Assembly (NCBI GenBank): GCA_020723345.1
Contig: DYJA01000028.1
Location: forward strand, 1-56,782
DNA length: 56,782 bases
Source of the DNA: Candidatus Aquidulcis sp.
GTDB lineage: Bacteria > Chloroflexota > Anaerolineae > UBA4142
Direction: 5' to 3'
Part shown: positions 27,609 through 35,599 of the stretch, in pieces
How the letters are laid out: every line of letters begins with the position of its first letter
Position numbering within the stretch: position 1 is the stretch's first letter
Program-made: the position numbers and the translations under genes
Notes under the pieces: generated by a model
What the model was told of the DNA's origin: nothing
Database searches by the model: none
What the model saw: only the letters and a program-made list of their open reading frames with translations

Positions 27609-28306
27609 AAAAATTCATCGCAATCGCGGGAAACATCGGCGTCGGCAAATCCACGCTCGTCCAGATGTTATGCGACCGCTTGGACTGGGAGCCATTTTTC
27701 GAAGGCGCTGATCTATCGCCCAAGCGTACGCGCAGAGCGAGTTCCAAAAAGAGTGTGCGGCGCGAGGGCGTGGTCGTTGACAATCCGTACCTCGCCGATT
27801 TCTACAAGGACATGAAAGCGTGGGCGTTTCACTCGCAACTCTTTTTTCTGTCGCGCCGTTTGCGCGATCTGCGCCGCTTGATGGATTTCCCCGGCGTCGT
27901 CGTGCAGGATCGGAGCGTGTACGAGGATGCCGAAATTTTCGCCAAGAATTTGTATCGGCAAGGGTACATTGCCGAGCGCGATTGGAAAACGTACCGCGAA
28001 TTGTACGAGGTGCTGACCGAACTGCTGCCGCCGCCCGATCTCGTCGTCTATTTGAACGCGACGGTGCGGACGTTGCTGCACCGCATCGCGCTGCGCGGAC
28101 GCGAGTACGAAAAGAACATCGCGCCGGAGTACCTCGCACAGTTGAACGTGTTGTACGACGAATGGATCGCCGATTTCAAACTGTGTCCTGTGCTGATTGT
28201 GCCTGCCGACAAATTGGATTTCGTCGCGAACGGCAAGCACTTGGACTTGATCGCGCAAAAGATTCAAGAGAAACTGCGCGGCGAACAGATGGTGTTGTTT
28301 GATTGA
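27605..28306 (+). CDS. Deoxynucleoside kinase (dNK family), second of a pair
   Basis: Start at ATG 27605, overlapping the previous stop; ATG 27590 is an alternative. The P-loop is GNIGVGKST, the catalytic motif VVQDRSVYEDAEIFA is canonical, and the LID is RIALRGREYEKN; 233 aa. Between EPFFE and VVVDNPYLADFYKD there is a basic insertion of about 22 residues (GADLSPKRTRRASSKKSVRR) that most bacterial homologues lack; its DNA is not obviously palindromic. Paired kinases of this family in other bacteria often have complementary specificity (for example deoxyguanosine versus deoxyadenosine/deoxycytidine). Confidence 0.88.
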   Translation: MKKFIAIAGNIGVGKSTLVQMLCDRLDWEPFFEGADLSPKRTRRASSKKSVRREGVVVDNPYLADFYKDMKAWAFHSQLFFLSRRLRDLRRLMDFPGVVVQDRSVYEDAEIFAKNLYRQGYIAERDWKTYRELYEVLTELLPPPDLVVYLNATVRTLLHRIALRGREYEKNIAPEYLAQLNVLYDEWIADFKLCPVLIVPADKLDFVANGKHLDLIAQKIQEKLRGEQMVLFD

Positions 28307-28317
28307 GTTCTTGGTTT

Positions 28318-28385
28318 CCGAACCTTGCGAAGGTTGGCTTCAAGGCGAGAGTCGCATTCGAAATCAACCTTCACAAGGATGTTGG
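28318..28385. repeat. Palindromic repeat (AACCTTGCGAAGGTT family)
   Basis: Two small palindromes, CCGAACCTTGCGAAGGTTGG (left) and TCAACCTTCACAAGGATGTT (right), are arranged as imperfect inverted arms about 24 bp apart. It fills the gap between the kinase and amidase genes and ends at the amidase ribosome binding site. Confidence 0.75.
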
Positions 28386-28393
28386 AGAATTCG

Positions 28394-29788
28394 ATGCCAG
28401 ATGATGAATTGTACTTTGCAACGATTGTCGAATTGTCCGCGCGCTTGCGCGCAAAGAAGATTTCCGCGGTCGAACTGACGCGTATTTTCCTCGCGCGGTT
28501 GGAAACGCGGGGACCGCGCTTGAACGCGCTTGCAGAACTCACGTCCGATCGCGCGCTCGCGCAGGCGCGGCGCGCGGATCGTTCGTCGCGCAGAGGCGAG
28601 GTTACCGCGCCTCTACACGGAATTCCGTACGGCGCAAAGGATTTGCTCGCGACGAAGAGTATCCCAACGCGCTGGGGCGCGCCGCCGTTTCGCAAACAGG
28701 TTTTCGACTACGACGCGACGGTGATCCGGCGTTTGCGCGACGCCGGCGCGGTGTTGCTCGGCAAGTTGGCGATGGTCGAACTCGCGGGCGCGGGCGGCTA
28801 TGCCTACCCAAGCGCGTCGCTGCACGGACCGGGCTTGAATCCGTGGAACATCAATCATTGGACTGGCGGATCGTCGTCGGGATCGGGGAGCGCGGTCGCG
28901 GCGGGACTCGTCCCGTTCGCGCTTGGCTCGGAAACGAATGGGAGCATCATCAGCCCATCGGCGAATTGCGGCGTCACGGGCTTGCGTCCGACCTGGGGCT
29001 TGGTCAGCCGCTACGGCGCGATGGAATTGGCGTGGAGTATGGACAAAGTGGGTCCGATGGCGCACAGCGCGGAGGATTGCGGTTGGATTTTGCAAGCCAT
29101 CGCCGGTGAGGACGCAAACGATTTCGCTACACGCGGTCACGCGTTTCGTTTTCAGCCGCGCGCCGCGCGGCGCGATTTTCGTCTCGGCGTGCTCCCCGCC
29201 GATTTCTCCGGCGCACCGGAAATCGAACGAGCGTTTGAGGACGCGCTGCGCGTGCTGCGAAAACTGGGAATGTGCGTCGTCCGCACCGATCTACCTAAAT
29301 GTGATTATCGCGCGATTGTGGGAACGCTGATTCAAGGCGAGTTTGCCGCGGCGCACGAACGGTTGATCAAGAGCAAACGCATCGAGCAGTTGGCGGACAA
29401 AGCGCAATGGAAAGACGCGCGCGCCGCGCTCAAGATCAGCGCAGCCCAGTACGCGCGCGCACTGAAACGCCGGGAGGAGATCGCGCCGCGCGTTTTGGAA
29501 ATGTTCAAAGAATTCGACGCGCTCGCGTCGCCATCCCAGGTTTTGGAAGCGCCTACCATAACGACGAACTTGCGCCGCCGCCCGCGCAAAAAAGGAAGTT
29601 ATACGTTTCTGGGCGCGCTGTTTGGCGTGCCGACGCTGACCGTGCCGATAGGTTTCGGTCGGAAGGGCTTGCCGCTGGGTTTGTCTATCACCGGCAACCT
29701 ATTCGCCGAAAACCCGATTTTGCAAATCGGAATGGCGTACCAGCGCGAGACCGATTGGCATCGCAAAAGACCGACGCTCGCTTGGTAG
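28394..29788 (+). CDS. Amidase (amidase signature family)
   Basis: Amide hydrolase with a Ser-cisSer-Lys triad, 464 aa. ATG 28394 (TTGGAGAA upstream) is preferred; the frame reaches back into the repeat at 28318-28385. Lys is in IPYGAKDLLATK, the cis-Ser and nucleophile in WTGGSSSGSGSAVAAG and LGSETNGSIISPSANCGVTG. It lacks GatB/GatC partners nearby and has a short C-terminal part, so a general amidase is more likely than GatA. A membrane carrier gene follows by 25 bp, suggesting paired uptake and hydrolysis. Confidence 0.9.
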   Translation: MPDDELYFATIVELSARLRAKKISAVELTRIFLARLETRGPRLNALAELTSDRALAQARRADRSSRRGEVTAPLHGIPYGAKDLLATKSIPTRWGAPPFRKQVFDYDATVIRRLRDAGAVLLGKLAMVELAGAGGYAYPSASLHGPGLNPWNINHWTGGSSSGSGSAVAAGLVPFALGSETNGSIISPSANCGVTGLRPTWGLVSRYGAMELAWSMDKVGPMAHSAEDCGWILQAIAGEDANDFATRGHAFRFQPRAARRDFRLGVLPADFSGAPEIERAFEDALRVLRKLGMCVVRTDLPKCDYRAIVGTLIQGEFAAAHERLIKSKRIEQLADKAQWKDARAALKISAAQYARALKRREEIAPRVLEMFKEFDALASPSQVLEAPTITTNLRRRPRKKGSYTFLGALFGVPTLTVPIGFGRKGLPLGLSITGNLFAENPILQIGMAYQRETDWHRKRPTLAW

Positions 29789-29813
29789 AGCCAGAGCGAT
29801 GAAGGGAGAGCCG

Positions 29814-31265
29814 ATGGAACAAAAAGCAGGCGCGCAAATCGGCGCGAAAGCGTTCGCCCAATCGATACTCATTTTGCTGGTTCTGATGATCGCGGCGGGG
29901 ATTCTGACGCTGATCGTACCAGCGGGGCGGTACGCGCGGACGATGCAAGCCGAGCGCGAGATGATCGATCCGCAATCGTTTCAGTATCTGCCGCGTGCCG
30001 ATTATCCGATCTGGCGTTGGTTCACCGCGCCAATCGAAGTGTTGTTTTCGACGGATGGCTTTACTATCGTCGTCATCATTCTATTTTTGTTGATGGTCGG
30101 CGCGTCGTTCGCGGTGCTGGACAAGTGCGGGATCTTGCGCGGCGCGATCGCGCGGCTCACGCGCGCGTTCGGCGCGCGCAAATATCTTCTGCTGCTCGTC
30201 GTCACGTTTTTCTTCATGGCGCTCGGCGCGTTCTTCGGCATCTTTGAAGAAGTCGTTCCGCTCGTGCCGCTGATGATTGCGCTCGCGTACTCGCTGGGCT
30301 GGGACGCGCTTGTCGGCTTGGGGATGAGTATTCTCGCGACGAACATCGGCTTTTCGGCGGCGGTCACGAATCCGTTCACGATTGGCGTCGCGCAAAAGAT
30401 CGCGGGGCTGCCGCTTTTCTCCGGCGCGGAATTGCGGATTCCGATTTTCATCACGATGTACGTTGTCCTCGCGCTCTTTCTCGTCGCGTACGCGCGCCGC
30501 GTTGATCGCAATCCGCAGGCGTCGCCGGTGTTCGAGGAGGATCGCGCCGCGCGCGCGAAATATCCTGCGCCAAATCTCGACGCATCGTCTGAGCAAAACC
30601 CGCGCCTCGCGCGCGCGATCGGCTGGTTTGCGTTTTTCGTGTTGCTGATCATCGTCGTGTTGGCGAGCAGTCCGTTCATTCCAATTCTCGCGTCAATCTC
30701 GCTGCCGATTGTCGGCTTGCTGTTTCTGATTGGCGGAATCGGCGCGGGGTTGATTTCGGGCGCGCGCGGCGCATCGGTGGGGCAGGCAGTCATTGAGGGG
30801 CTGATCGGCATCGCGCCGAGCATTCCGCTGATCTTGATGGCGGCGAGCGTCAAGCACATCGTCGCGCAAGGCGGAATTATGGACACGCTGTTGCGCGGCG
30901 CGGCGCTTTCGCTCTCGCAGACGAATCCGTTCGTCGGCGCGCTGATCGTGTACGCGCTCGCGCTGCTGCTCGAATTTTTCGTCGCGTCGGGATCGGCGAA
31001 GGCGTTTTTGCTGATGCCGATTCTACTGCCGCTTGCGGATTTGACCGGCGTGACGCGTCAAGTCGCGGTGACCGCGTACTGCTTTGGCGATGGCTTTTCA
31101 AATCTCGCGTACCCGACGAATCCGGTGTTGTTGATTTCGCTGGGGCTGACGACGGTGAGTTATCCCAAATGGCTCAAGTGGACATTAGGGTTGTGGTTCT
31201 GGGTGTTGGTGGTGACTGTCGGGTTTTTGGGGATTGGCGTCGCGATCAGATTCGGACCGTTTTGA
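29814..31265 (+). CDS. YfcC/DcuC-family membrane carrier
   Basis: Inner-membrane transporter of the C4-dicarboxylate/basic-amino-acid (YfcC) family, 483 aa, with many hydrophobic helices. ATG 29814 is chosen for AAGGGAG at 29802-29808; ATG 29799 is possible. Family features include ILTLIVPAGRYAR, GFTIVVIILFLLMVGASFAVLDKCGI, GIFEEVVPLVPLMIALAYSLGWD and the C-terminal AYCFGDGFSNLAYPTNPVLLI. Probably co-transcribed with the amidase. Substrate unknown. Confidence 0.88.
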   Translation: MEQKAGAQIGAKAFAQSILILLVLMIAAGILTLIVPAGRYARTMQAEREMIDPQSFQYLPRADYPIWRWFTAPIEVLFSTDGFTIVVIILFLLMVGASFAVLDKCGILRGAIARLTRAFGARKYLLLLVVTFFFMALGAFFGIFEEVVPLVPLMIALAYSLGWDALVGLGMSILATNIGFSAAVTNPFTIGVAQKIAGLPLFSGAELRIPIFITMYVVLALFLVAYARRVDRNPQASPVFEEDRAARAKYPAPNLDASSEQNPRLARAIGWFAFFVLLIIVVLASSPFIPILASISLPIVGLLFLIGGIGAGLISGARGASVGQAVIEGLIGIAPSIPLILMAASVKHIVAQGGIMDTLLRGAALSLSQTNPFVGALIVYALALLLEFFVASGSAKAFLLMPILLPLADLTGVTRQVAVTAYCFGDGFSNLAYPTNPVLLISLGLTTVSYPKWLKWTLGLWFWVLVVTVGFLGIGVAIRFGPF

Positions 31266-31358
31266 TTACGAGTTTCGTTCCATCCATCGGCGTCCGAGTT
31301 CAAATGCAATTGACGCCCCGCGCTGTCCGTGATAGATTTGTGCCCGCACCCAACTATC

Positions 31359-32003
31359 CTACGTTTTCCACCACCGTCCGATCAATCCAACAATGATCGC
31401 TTCGCCGAGGGTGGTTGCGACCAATCCGATTGATGTCGCAAACCAAAACGGCAGCGGATAGAATTGGATCAGACTGTCGGTGTAATTGAACAGCCATGTG
31501 TCGCCTTCAAAGAAAATTTTGTGGAACAAAGTGAAGAAGGTTTGAAACCCAATTGCCGCGAAGAAACCGACCGCGACGAACAATCCAATCGTCAGAATTG
31601 CGCCATTGAGCAAACCGCGCGCCGCAAGCGCGCGGTTCTCTTTTTGCCGCGCGAGGGCGACGAGACAAGCGATGATCACAATCGCGATGATCGGCAAAAC
31701 GATTTTCACTTTGTCTACCAGTTCGCGCACGTCGACCATGTGTTTGATCTCGCGGTCGTCGTACACGCCGAGCGCCTTGAATTGTTCGAGCGTGCGATTG
31801 CCGCGCACGTACTCGATGGACTCGGATGCCAAGCGATAACGTTCTTGCGGCGTAAAGCGCACCGATGGCGGGAAATCGGGCTGGCTGTACTGAAACGCGA
31901 GCCAGGTTGGATTCATGAACAGAAACACGTTCGCGAGAATTAGCGCGATGGGAACGGCGAGAGTGACGGTGAGCGAAAGCACGTTGGCAAACGAACGAGG
32001 CAT
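31359..32003 (-). CDS. DUF1461 integral membrane protein
   Basis: Membrane protein of 214 aa; start ATG 32003 with AGGAG just upstream (32009-32013 region). Four hydrophobic segments and the family hallmark GDTWLFNYTDSLIQFYPLPFW near the C-terminus identify the TIGR01906/DUF1461 group. An extracellular loop of about 80 residues follows the first segment (RFTPQERYRLASESIEYV). Function unknown. It is downstream of the spermidine-synthase-like gene, separated by a repeat. Confidence 0.85.
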   Translation of the reverse strand: MPRSFANVLSLTVTLAVPIALILANVFLFMNPTWLAFQYSQPDFPPSVRFTPQERYRLASESIEYVRGNRTLEQFKALGVYDDREIKHMVDVRELVDKVKIVLPIIAIVIIACLVALARQKENRALAARGLLNGAILTIGLFVAVGFFAAIGFQTFFTLFHKIFFEGDTWLFNYTDSLIQFYPLPFWFATSIGLVATTLGEAIIVGLIGRWWKT

Positions 32004-32012
32004 TATTACTCC

Positions 32013-32093
32013 TGATTTATGATTTATGATTTCTTTTTGTTGAGTGGGGTTGCATGGATGCCCGCCCAATCCTAAATCCGAAATCCTAAATTC
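32013..32093. repeat. Palindromic repeat (GATTTATGATTT family)
   Basis: Left arm TGATTTATGATTTATGATTT, right arm AATCCTAAATCCGAAATCCT; the arms are imperfectly inverted. It fills the gap between two genes and reaches the stop codon at 32092. Confidence 0.6.
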
Positions 32094-33606
32094 ATTGTCC
32101 TAGCGCGTAGCGCAGAATAATGTCGTTGATGAGATTTTCGACGGGCGCGTGATTGTCGGTGAAGACGGGTTCTTGTTGCGTCGCCGCGCGCGTAGAGGGC
32201 AGCGCTTGTTCTGCGACGGCGCGCAGATTCGCGTCGTTCAAGCGCGCGGCGTTCGCGCGCAAGTCTTCGAGGCGCGTCGGCGCGAGCGTCGCGACGATGA
32301 GCGTGTTCGCGTTGTTCGGATGATCGATCAGATAGACGCTCGGAAAGACCTGACGCATCGTCGCGGCAAGCGCGTCCACCAACCGATAATCGCGCGGCGT
32401 GCGCGCGGCATTCACCGCGACGACGCCGCGCGGCGTGAGATGCTCGCGCGTCGCGCGGAAAAATTCGACGGTCGTCAGATGAAACGGGATGTACGGCTGG
32501 CGGTACGCGTCAATCGCGATCACGTCGTACTGCCCGGCGCGCGTTTGCAAAAAATTGCGCCCGTCGTCAGCAATCGCGCGCAAGTTCGGCTGCGTCATCG
32601 CAAAGTATTTTTGTCCGACCGCGATGATCGCCGGATCGAGTTCCACGCCGTCAATCGGAATTTGTCCGTAGACGAGCGTGTATTCGCGCGCGGTGGTACC
32701 GGCGGCGAGTCCGATCATCAGTGAACTGCGTGGCGCGTCGGCGGAGGCAAAAGTCGGCGCGACCAAAAACAAGTCCCAGATGCCGCCGGTCAGCACGCGG
32801 TCGGCGCGGTACGCGGATTGGTACGCTTCGCCTTCGTTCACGGTGAGCAATCGCCAGCCGCTGGGATCGTCGATGACCTGGATGTAATTGTACGGCGATT
32901 CGATCTCGTCGATCAACCCCGGCGCGGCTTTGACGATGCCGCCCGAGTCGAGCGCGGCGAGAATGACGATGATCGCGAAGAGCGCGACGTATTTCAGTGC
33001 GCGCGCGATTTTCCATTCTTGCAAAATTCCCGCGAGCGCGCCTGCGAGCAGCGCGAGCGAAAACGCGACGAACGTGCCGCGCGTGCCGAGCAACTGAAAC
33101 AACACGAAGACGGTGGCGAACACGCCGAGAATGCTGCCGAACGTCGAGAGCGCGTACAATTTCCCTGCCGTCGAGCCGGACGAGGAAACGTCGCGCGTGC
33201 TGAGCCGAATCGCGAACGGCGAGACGCAACCAAGCAGCGTGACCGGCACGACGAACAGCACGAGCGTACCGACGAACGAGATAAAGCCGAATCCCGGGTC
33301 GAAATGTTGCAGCGCGGGAATCGCGAGTTGCAAAAATGGGCGCGCGATGTACGGCAACACTCCAATCGCGAACCCGGCAATCGCGATGATGCGGTACAAC
33401 GTCACCGCGCGCGGATCGCGATCCGCCCAGCGCCCGCCGAGATAATAGCCGAGCGTGAGATAGATCAAGATCAAGCCGATGATGTTTGCCCAGATCAAAA
33501 TCGAATCGCCGAAGAACGGACGCAGCAAACGCGACGCCGCCATTTCGACGCCCATCGTCGCGAAACCGCCGAGAAAAACCATCAGCAGGAGGATAAAGTC
33601 CTTCAA
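32092..33606 (-). CDS. Membrane-fused spermidine synthase-like protein
   Basis: 504 aa, TTG start at 33606 with GGAG upstream. The N-terminal half has about seven to eight hydrophobic helices (MFS/SpeE fusion type); the C-terminal half is a class I methyltransferase-like aminopropyltransferase fold (LMIGLAAGTTAREY, PIDGVELDPAIIAVGQKYF, YDVIAIDAYRQPYIP, LTPRGVVAVN). Polyamine synthesis is possible, but many fused members have unproven activity. Confidence 0.88.
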   Translation of the reverse strand: MKDFILLLMVFLGGFATMGVEMAASRLLRPFFGDSILIWANIIGLILIYLTLGYYLGGRWADRDPRAVTLYRIIAIAGFAIGVLPYIARPFLQLAIPALQHFDPGFGFISFVGTLVLFVVPVTLLGCVSPFAIRLSTRDVSSSGSTAGKLYALSTFGSILGVFATVFVLFQLLGTRGTFVAFSLALLAGALAGILQEWKIARALKYVALFAIIVILAALDSGGIVKAAPGLIDEIESPYNYIQVIDDPSGWRLLTVNEGEAYQSAYRADRVLTGGIWDLFLVAPTFASADAPRSSLMIGLAAGTTAREYTLVYGQIPIDGVELDPAIIAVGQKYFAMTQPNLRAIADDGRNFLQTRAGQYDVIAIDAYRQPYIPFHLTTVEFFRATREHLTPRGVVAVNAARTPRDYRLVDALAATMRQVFPSVYLIDHPNNANTLIVATLAPTRLEDLRANAARLNDANLRAVAEQALPSTRAATQQEPVFTDNHAPVENLINDIILRYALGQ

Positions 33607-33613
33607 AGAGACT

Positions 33614-33668
33614 CCAAGTGTTCAGTGTTCAGTATTCAGTCGGGACACTGAACACTGGATACTAGACA
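33614..33668. repeat. Palindromic repeat (GTGTTCAGTATTCAGT family), copy 1
   Basis: Left arm AGTGTTCAGTGTTCAGTATT, right arm GACACTGAACACTGGATACT, imperfectly inverted. A longer copy is at 38441-38519. Confidence 0.75.
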
Positions 33669-33693
33669 TTATCGGGAATAAACCTAATCCAGA

Positions 33694-33774
33694 ATTTGGA
33701 CACAGATTAACACTGATTAACACTGATCTCGGTTTTCAAATCTGTGTGCGTCTGTGTTTATCAGCGTCCAAAAT
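33694..33774. repeat. Dispersed inverted repeat (GGACACAG family), copy 2
   Basis: Begins AATTTGGACACAGATTAACA and ends CAGCGTCCAAAATT. The same family as 15907-15961, longer because the internal CACTGATTAA units are repeated. Confidence 0.8.
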
Positions 33775-33804
33775 TATTTCCGATATGGTCTACTGAATAC
33801 TGCA

Positions 33805-35289
33805 TTATGCGTTGATCTGTGTTGCCCACTGCCGGTACAAATCAACCAGGCGCTGCCAATCGCCGCCGTGAAATGCGTGATCCATTCCGTACGTGCGGTC
33901 GCCGTCGCCCATATCTTCGTTCGACGCCATCAAACCCCATTGCATATAACCGCGCGCGCCGCGCGCCGTCCATTTCTGCAAATCCTGATTCACGCGTTGC
34001 GCGCGGTCGCCTTCCTTAAACCCGGCTTCCTCGATGAGCAACGGCTTGCCGACTTGTTGCGCGGTCGGCGCGTCGTTCTCCAGATCGTCGCCGTCGTAAT
34101 TGTGCGAGGTCAGAAAATTCAAATTGGGCAGACGATAGAGCCGCGCGGCTTGCTCTGCGTTGCAGCCCGCGCAACGCGCGCTGATGATGCCGGTCGTGAT
34201 AAGGTGATTCGGATCGAGTTGGCGAATGCGATTCGAGATCGTCGTGGCGAATTGGATGAACAATTCCGGCAAGGCGGGATTGTTGGCGTCCCACGCCTTG
34301 AGTTCGTTGCCCAATTCCCACGCGAAAACGCGTTTGTGATCGCGGAACCGCGTGACGACGGCTTCGACGAACGGCAAATAGTTTTCCCGATAGCCGCCCG
34401 CGAAGAAATCGTGATTGAGCGTACTGTTGTTCCAGGAATCTTGCTGATAAAATCTCTCATCGCCGCGCGGATTGCAGCCGGTATTGTCGTAGAAATCGGT
34501 GAAAGCCGGAATCACGTACAGATTGTTGGCTTCAATTTTCGTGAGAACTTGGGCAAAGCGATTCGCGATCTCTTCGGTCGGGCGATGGCGATTCGCCAGA
34601 AAGACGCGTACGACGCGACAGCCGATGTCGCGCGCTGCGCTCAGTTGAATGTCCTGATGACCTGGGTTTGAAACTGGAAACAGCGCGCCGTCGCCATAGT
34701 GGACGAGTCCGCGAATGTTCATGCCGATAAAGCGCAGCCGCTGATCGTTGAGCATGAATTCGCTGCCGACGACTCGAACAAAACCTTGGGGCGTCGGTTG
34801 CGGTGAAGTGGATGGCGTCAGCGTGATGTTGCGTGTCGTGTCGGCTTGCAAGTCCAAGCGTTCTTGAAATGCTTGATAGCCGGAACGCTGAGCGCGCAAC
34901 GCATAGTTGCCGGGTTGCGGCACGTCGCCGAAAGAGAAATCGCCGGTTGCATCGGTGAGTGCGGTGCGCGTGTAGAGCGTGCCAGCGGCATTCTCCGGCA
35001 GGACGTACGTTTTGTTGGCTCGGAAAACGTAACCATCGCTTTGCAAAACCGGGTTTCGCGCGAGACACTGATCCTTGAACTCGTTCCAGGTGATTCCCTG
35101 GACTTGGTCGCGCACGTAGGCGACCCAGCATTGCCAGCGATTGCCGGTAAACCCGGTCATCTGTCGCGTCCATGTGATCGCCGGAGCGGGTTGCGCGCCT
35201 GACGAACTGAACGCGCTGAGGCGCACCGACGCGCCGACGATGGGTTGACCGTTAGGCGTACTGACCGTGCCTTGCAGTGAAATACTCAT
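33805..35289 (-). CDS. GH5-like glycoside hydrolase with N-terminal carboxypeptidase-regulatory-like domain
   Basis: 494 aa from ATG 35289 (GGAGGTCTC upstream). The N-terminus is a beta-sandwich of the carboxypeptidase-regulatory type (GTVSTPNGQPIVGASVRL ... GDFSFGDVPQPGNYALRA) interrupted by about 75 residues. After a PTP linker comes a (beta/alpha)8 cellulase/mannanase domain: FIGMNIRGLVHYG, acid/base Glu329 in WELGNELK and probable nucleophile at 420-421 in LLIEEAGF. No signal peptide is seen, which is odd for a glycan hydrolase. Substrate is unknown; beta-mannan or beta-glucan is typical of the clan. Confidence 0.82.
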   Translation of the reverse strand: MSISLQGTVSTPNGQPIVGASVRLSAFSSSGAQPAPAITWTRQMTGFTGNRWQCWVAYVRDQVQGITWNEFKDQCLARNPVLQSDGYVFRANKTYVLPENAAGTLYTRTALTDATGDFSFGDVPQPGNYALRAQRSGYQAFQERLDLQADTTRNITLTPSTSPQPTPQGFVRVVGSEFMLNDQRLRFIGMNIRGLVHYGDGALFPVSNPGHQDIQLSAARDIGCRVVRVFLANRHRPTEEIANRFAQVLTKIEANNLYVIPAFTDFYDNTGCNPRGDERFYQQDSWNNSTLNHDFFAGGYRENYLPFVEAVVTRFRDHKRVFAWELGNELKAWDANNPALPELFIQFATTISNRIRQLDPNHLITTGIISARCAGCNAEQAARLYRLPNLNFLTSHNYDGDDLENDAPTAQQVGKPLLIEEAGFKEGDRAQRVNQDLQKWTARGARGYMQWGLMASNEDMGDGDRTYGMDHAFHGGDWQRLVDLYRQWATQINA

Positions 35290-35360
35290 CGTGAGACCTC
35301 CGCAAAAAACGCACTTGCCATTGACGCGCAACGGTGCGCGCAACGACAGGTACACCTATT

Positions 35361-35594
35361 TCACATGCCTCCCCCAACCGGCGGAAACAACTCAACGCGA
35401 TCGGCGTCCGAGACGCGCGCGGTTTGCAAATCCACTGCTGCGCCATTCACGACCGCGATCGCAATTTCGCCGGGCGGGATCACGAGTTCGCGCAGAACAT
35501 CGATCAGCAACGTGGAACGCGGCACGCTGATTTCCACGCGGGATCGTTTTTGCGATTCGTACCAGGCGAGATGCCCGCCAAGATGCAAGCGCAT
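35361..35594 (-). CDS. MoaD/ThiS-family small sulfur-carrier-like protein
   Basis: 77-aa beta-grasp protein, 5 bp downstream of the AOR gene. Its C-terminus VELFPPVGGGM contains the diglycine of the family but continues one residue further (GGGM), so activation by adenylation would need trimming or use of a non-standard terminus. In tungsten-enzyme operons such proteins are thought to serve pterin-dithiolene synthesis. Identification rests on size, C-terminal motif and position. Confidence 0.82.
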   Translation of the reverse strand: MRLHLGGHLAWYESQKRSRVEISVPRSTLLIDVLRELVIPPGEIAIAVVNGAAVDLQTARVSDADRVELFPPVGGGM

Positions 35595-35599
35595 TGCGC

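Noticed and set aside
28394-29788. Amidase considered as GatA
   Set aside because: No gatB or gatC nearby, and it pairs with a membrane carrier; general amidase fits better.
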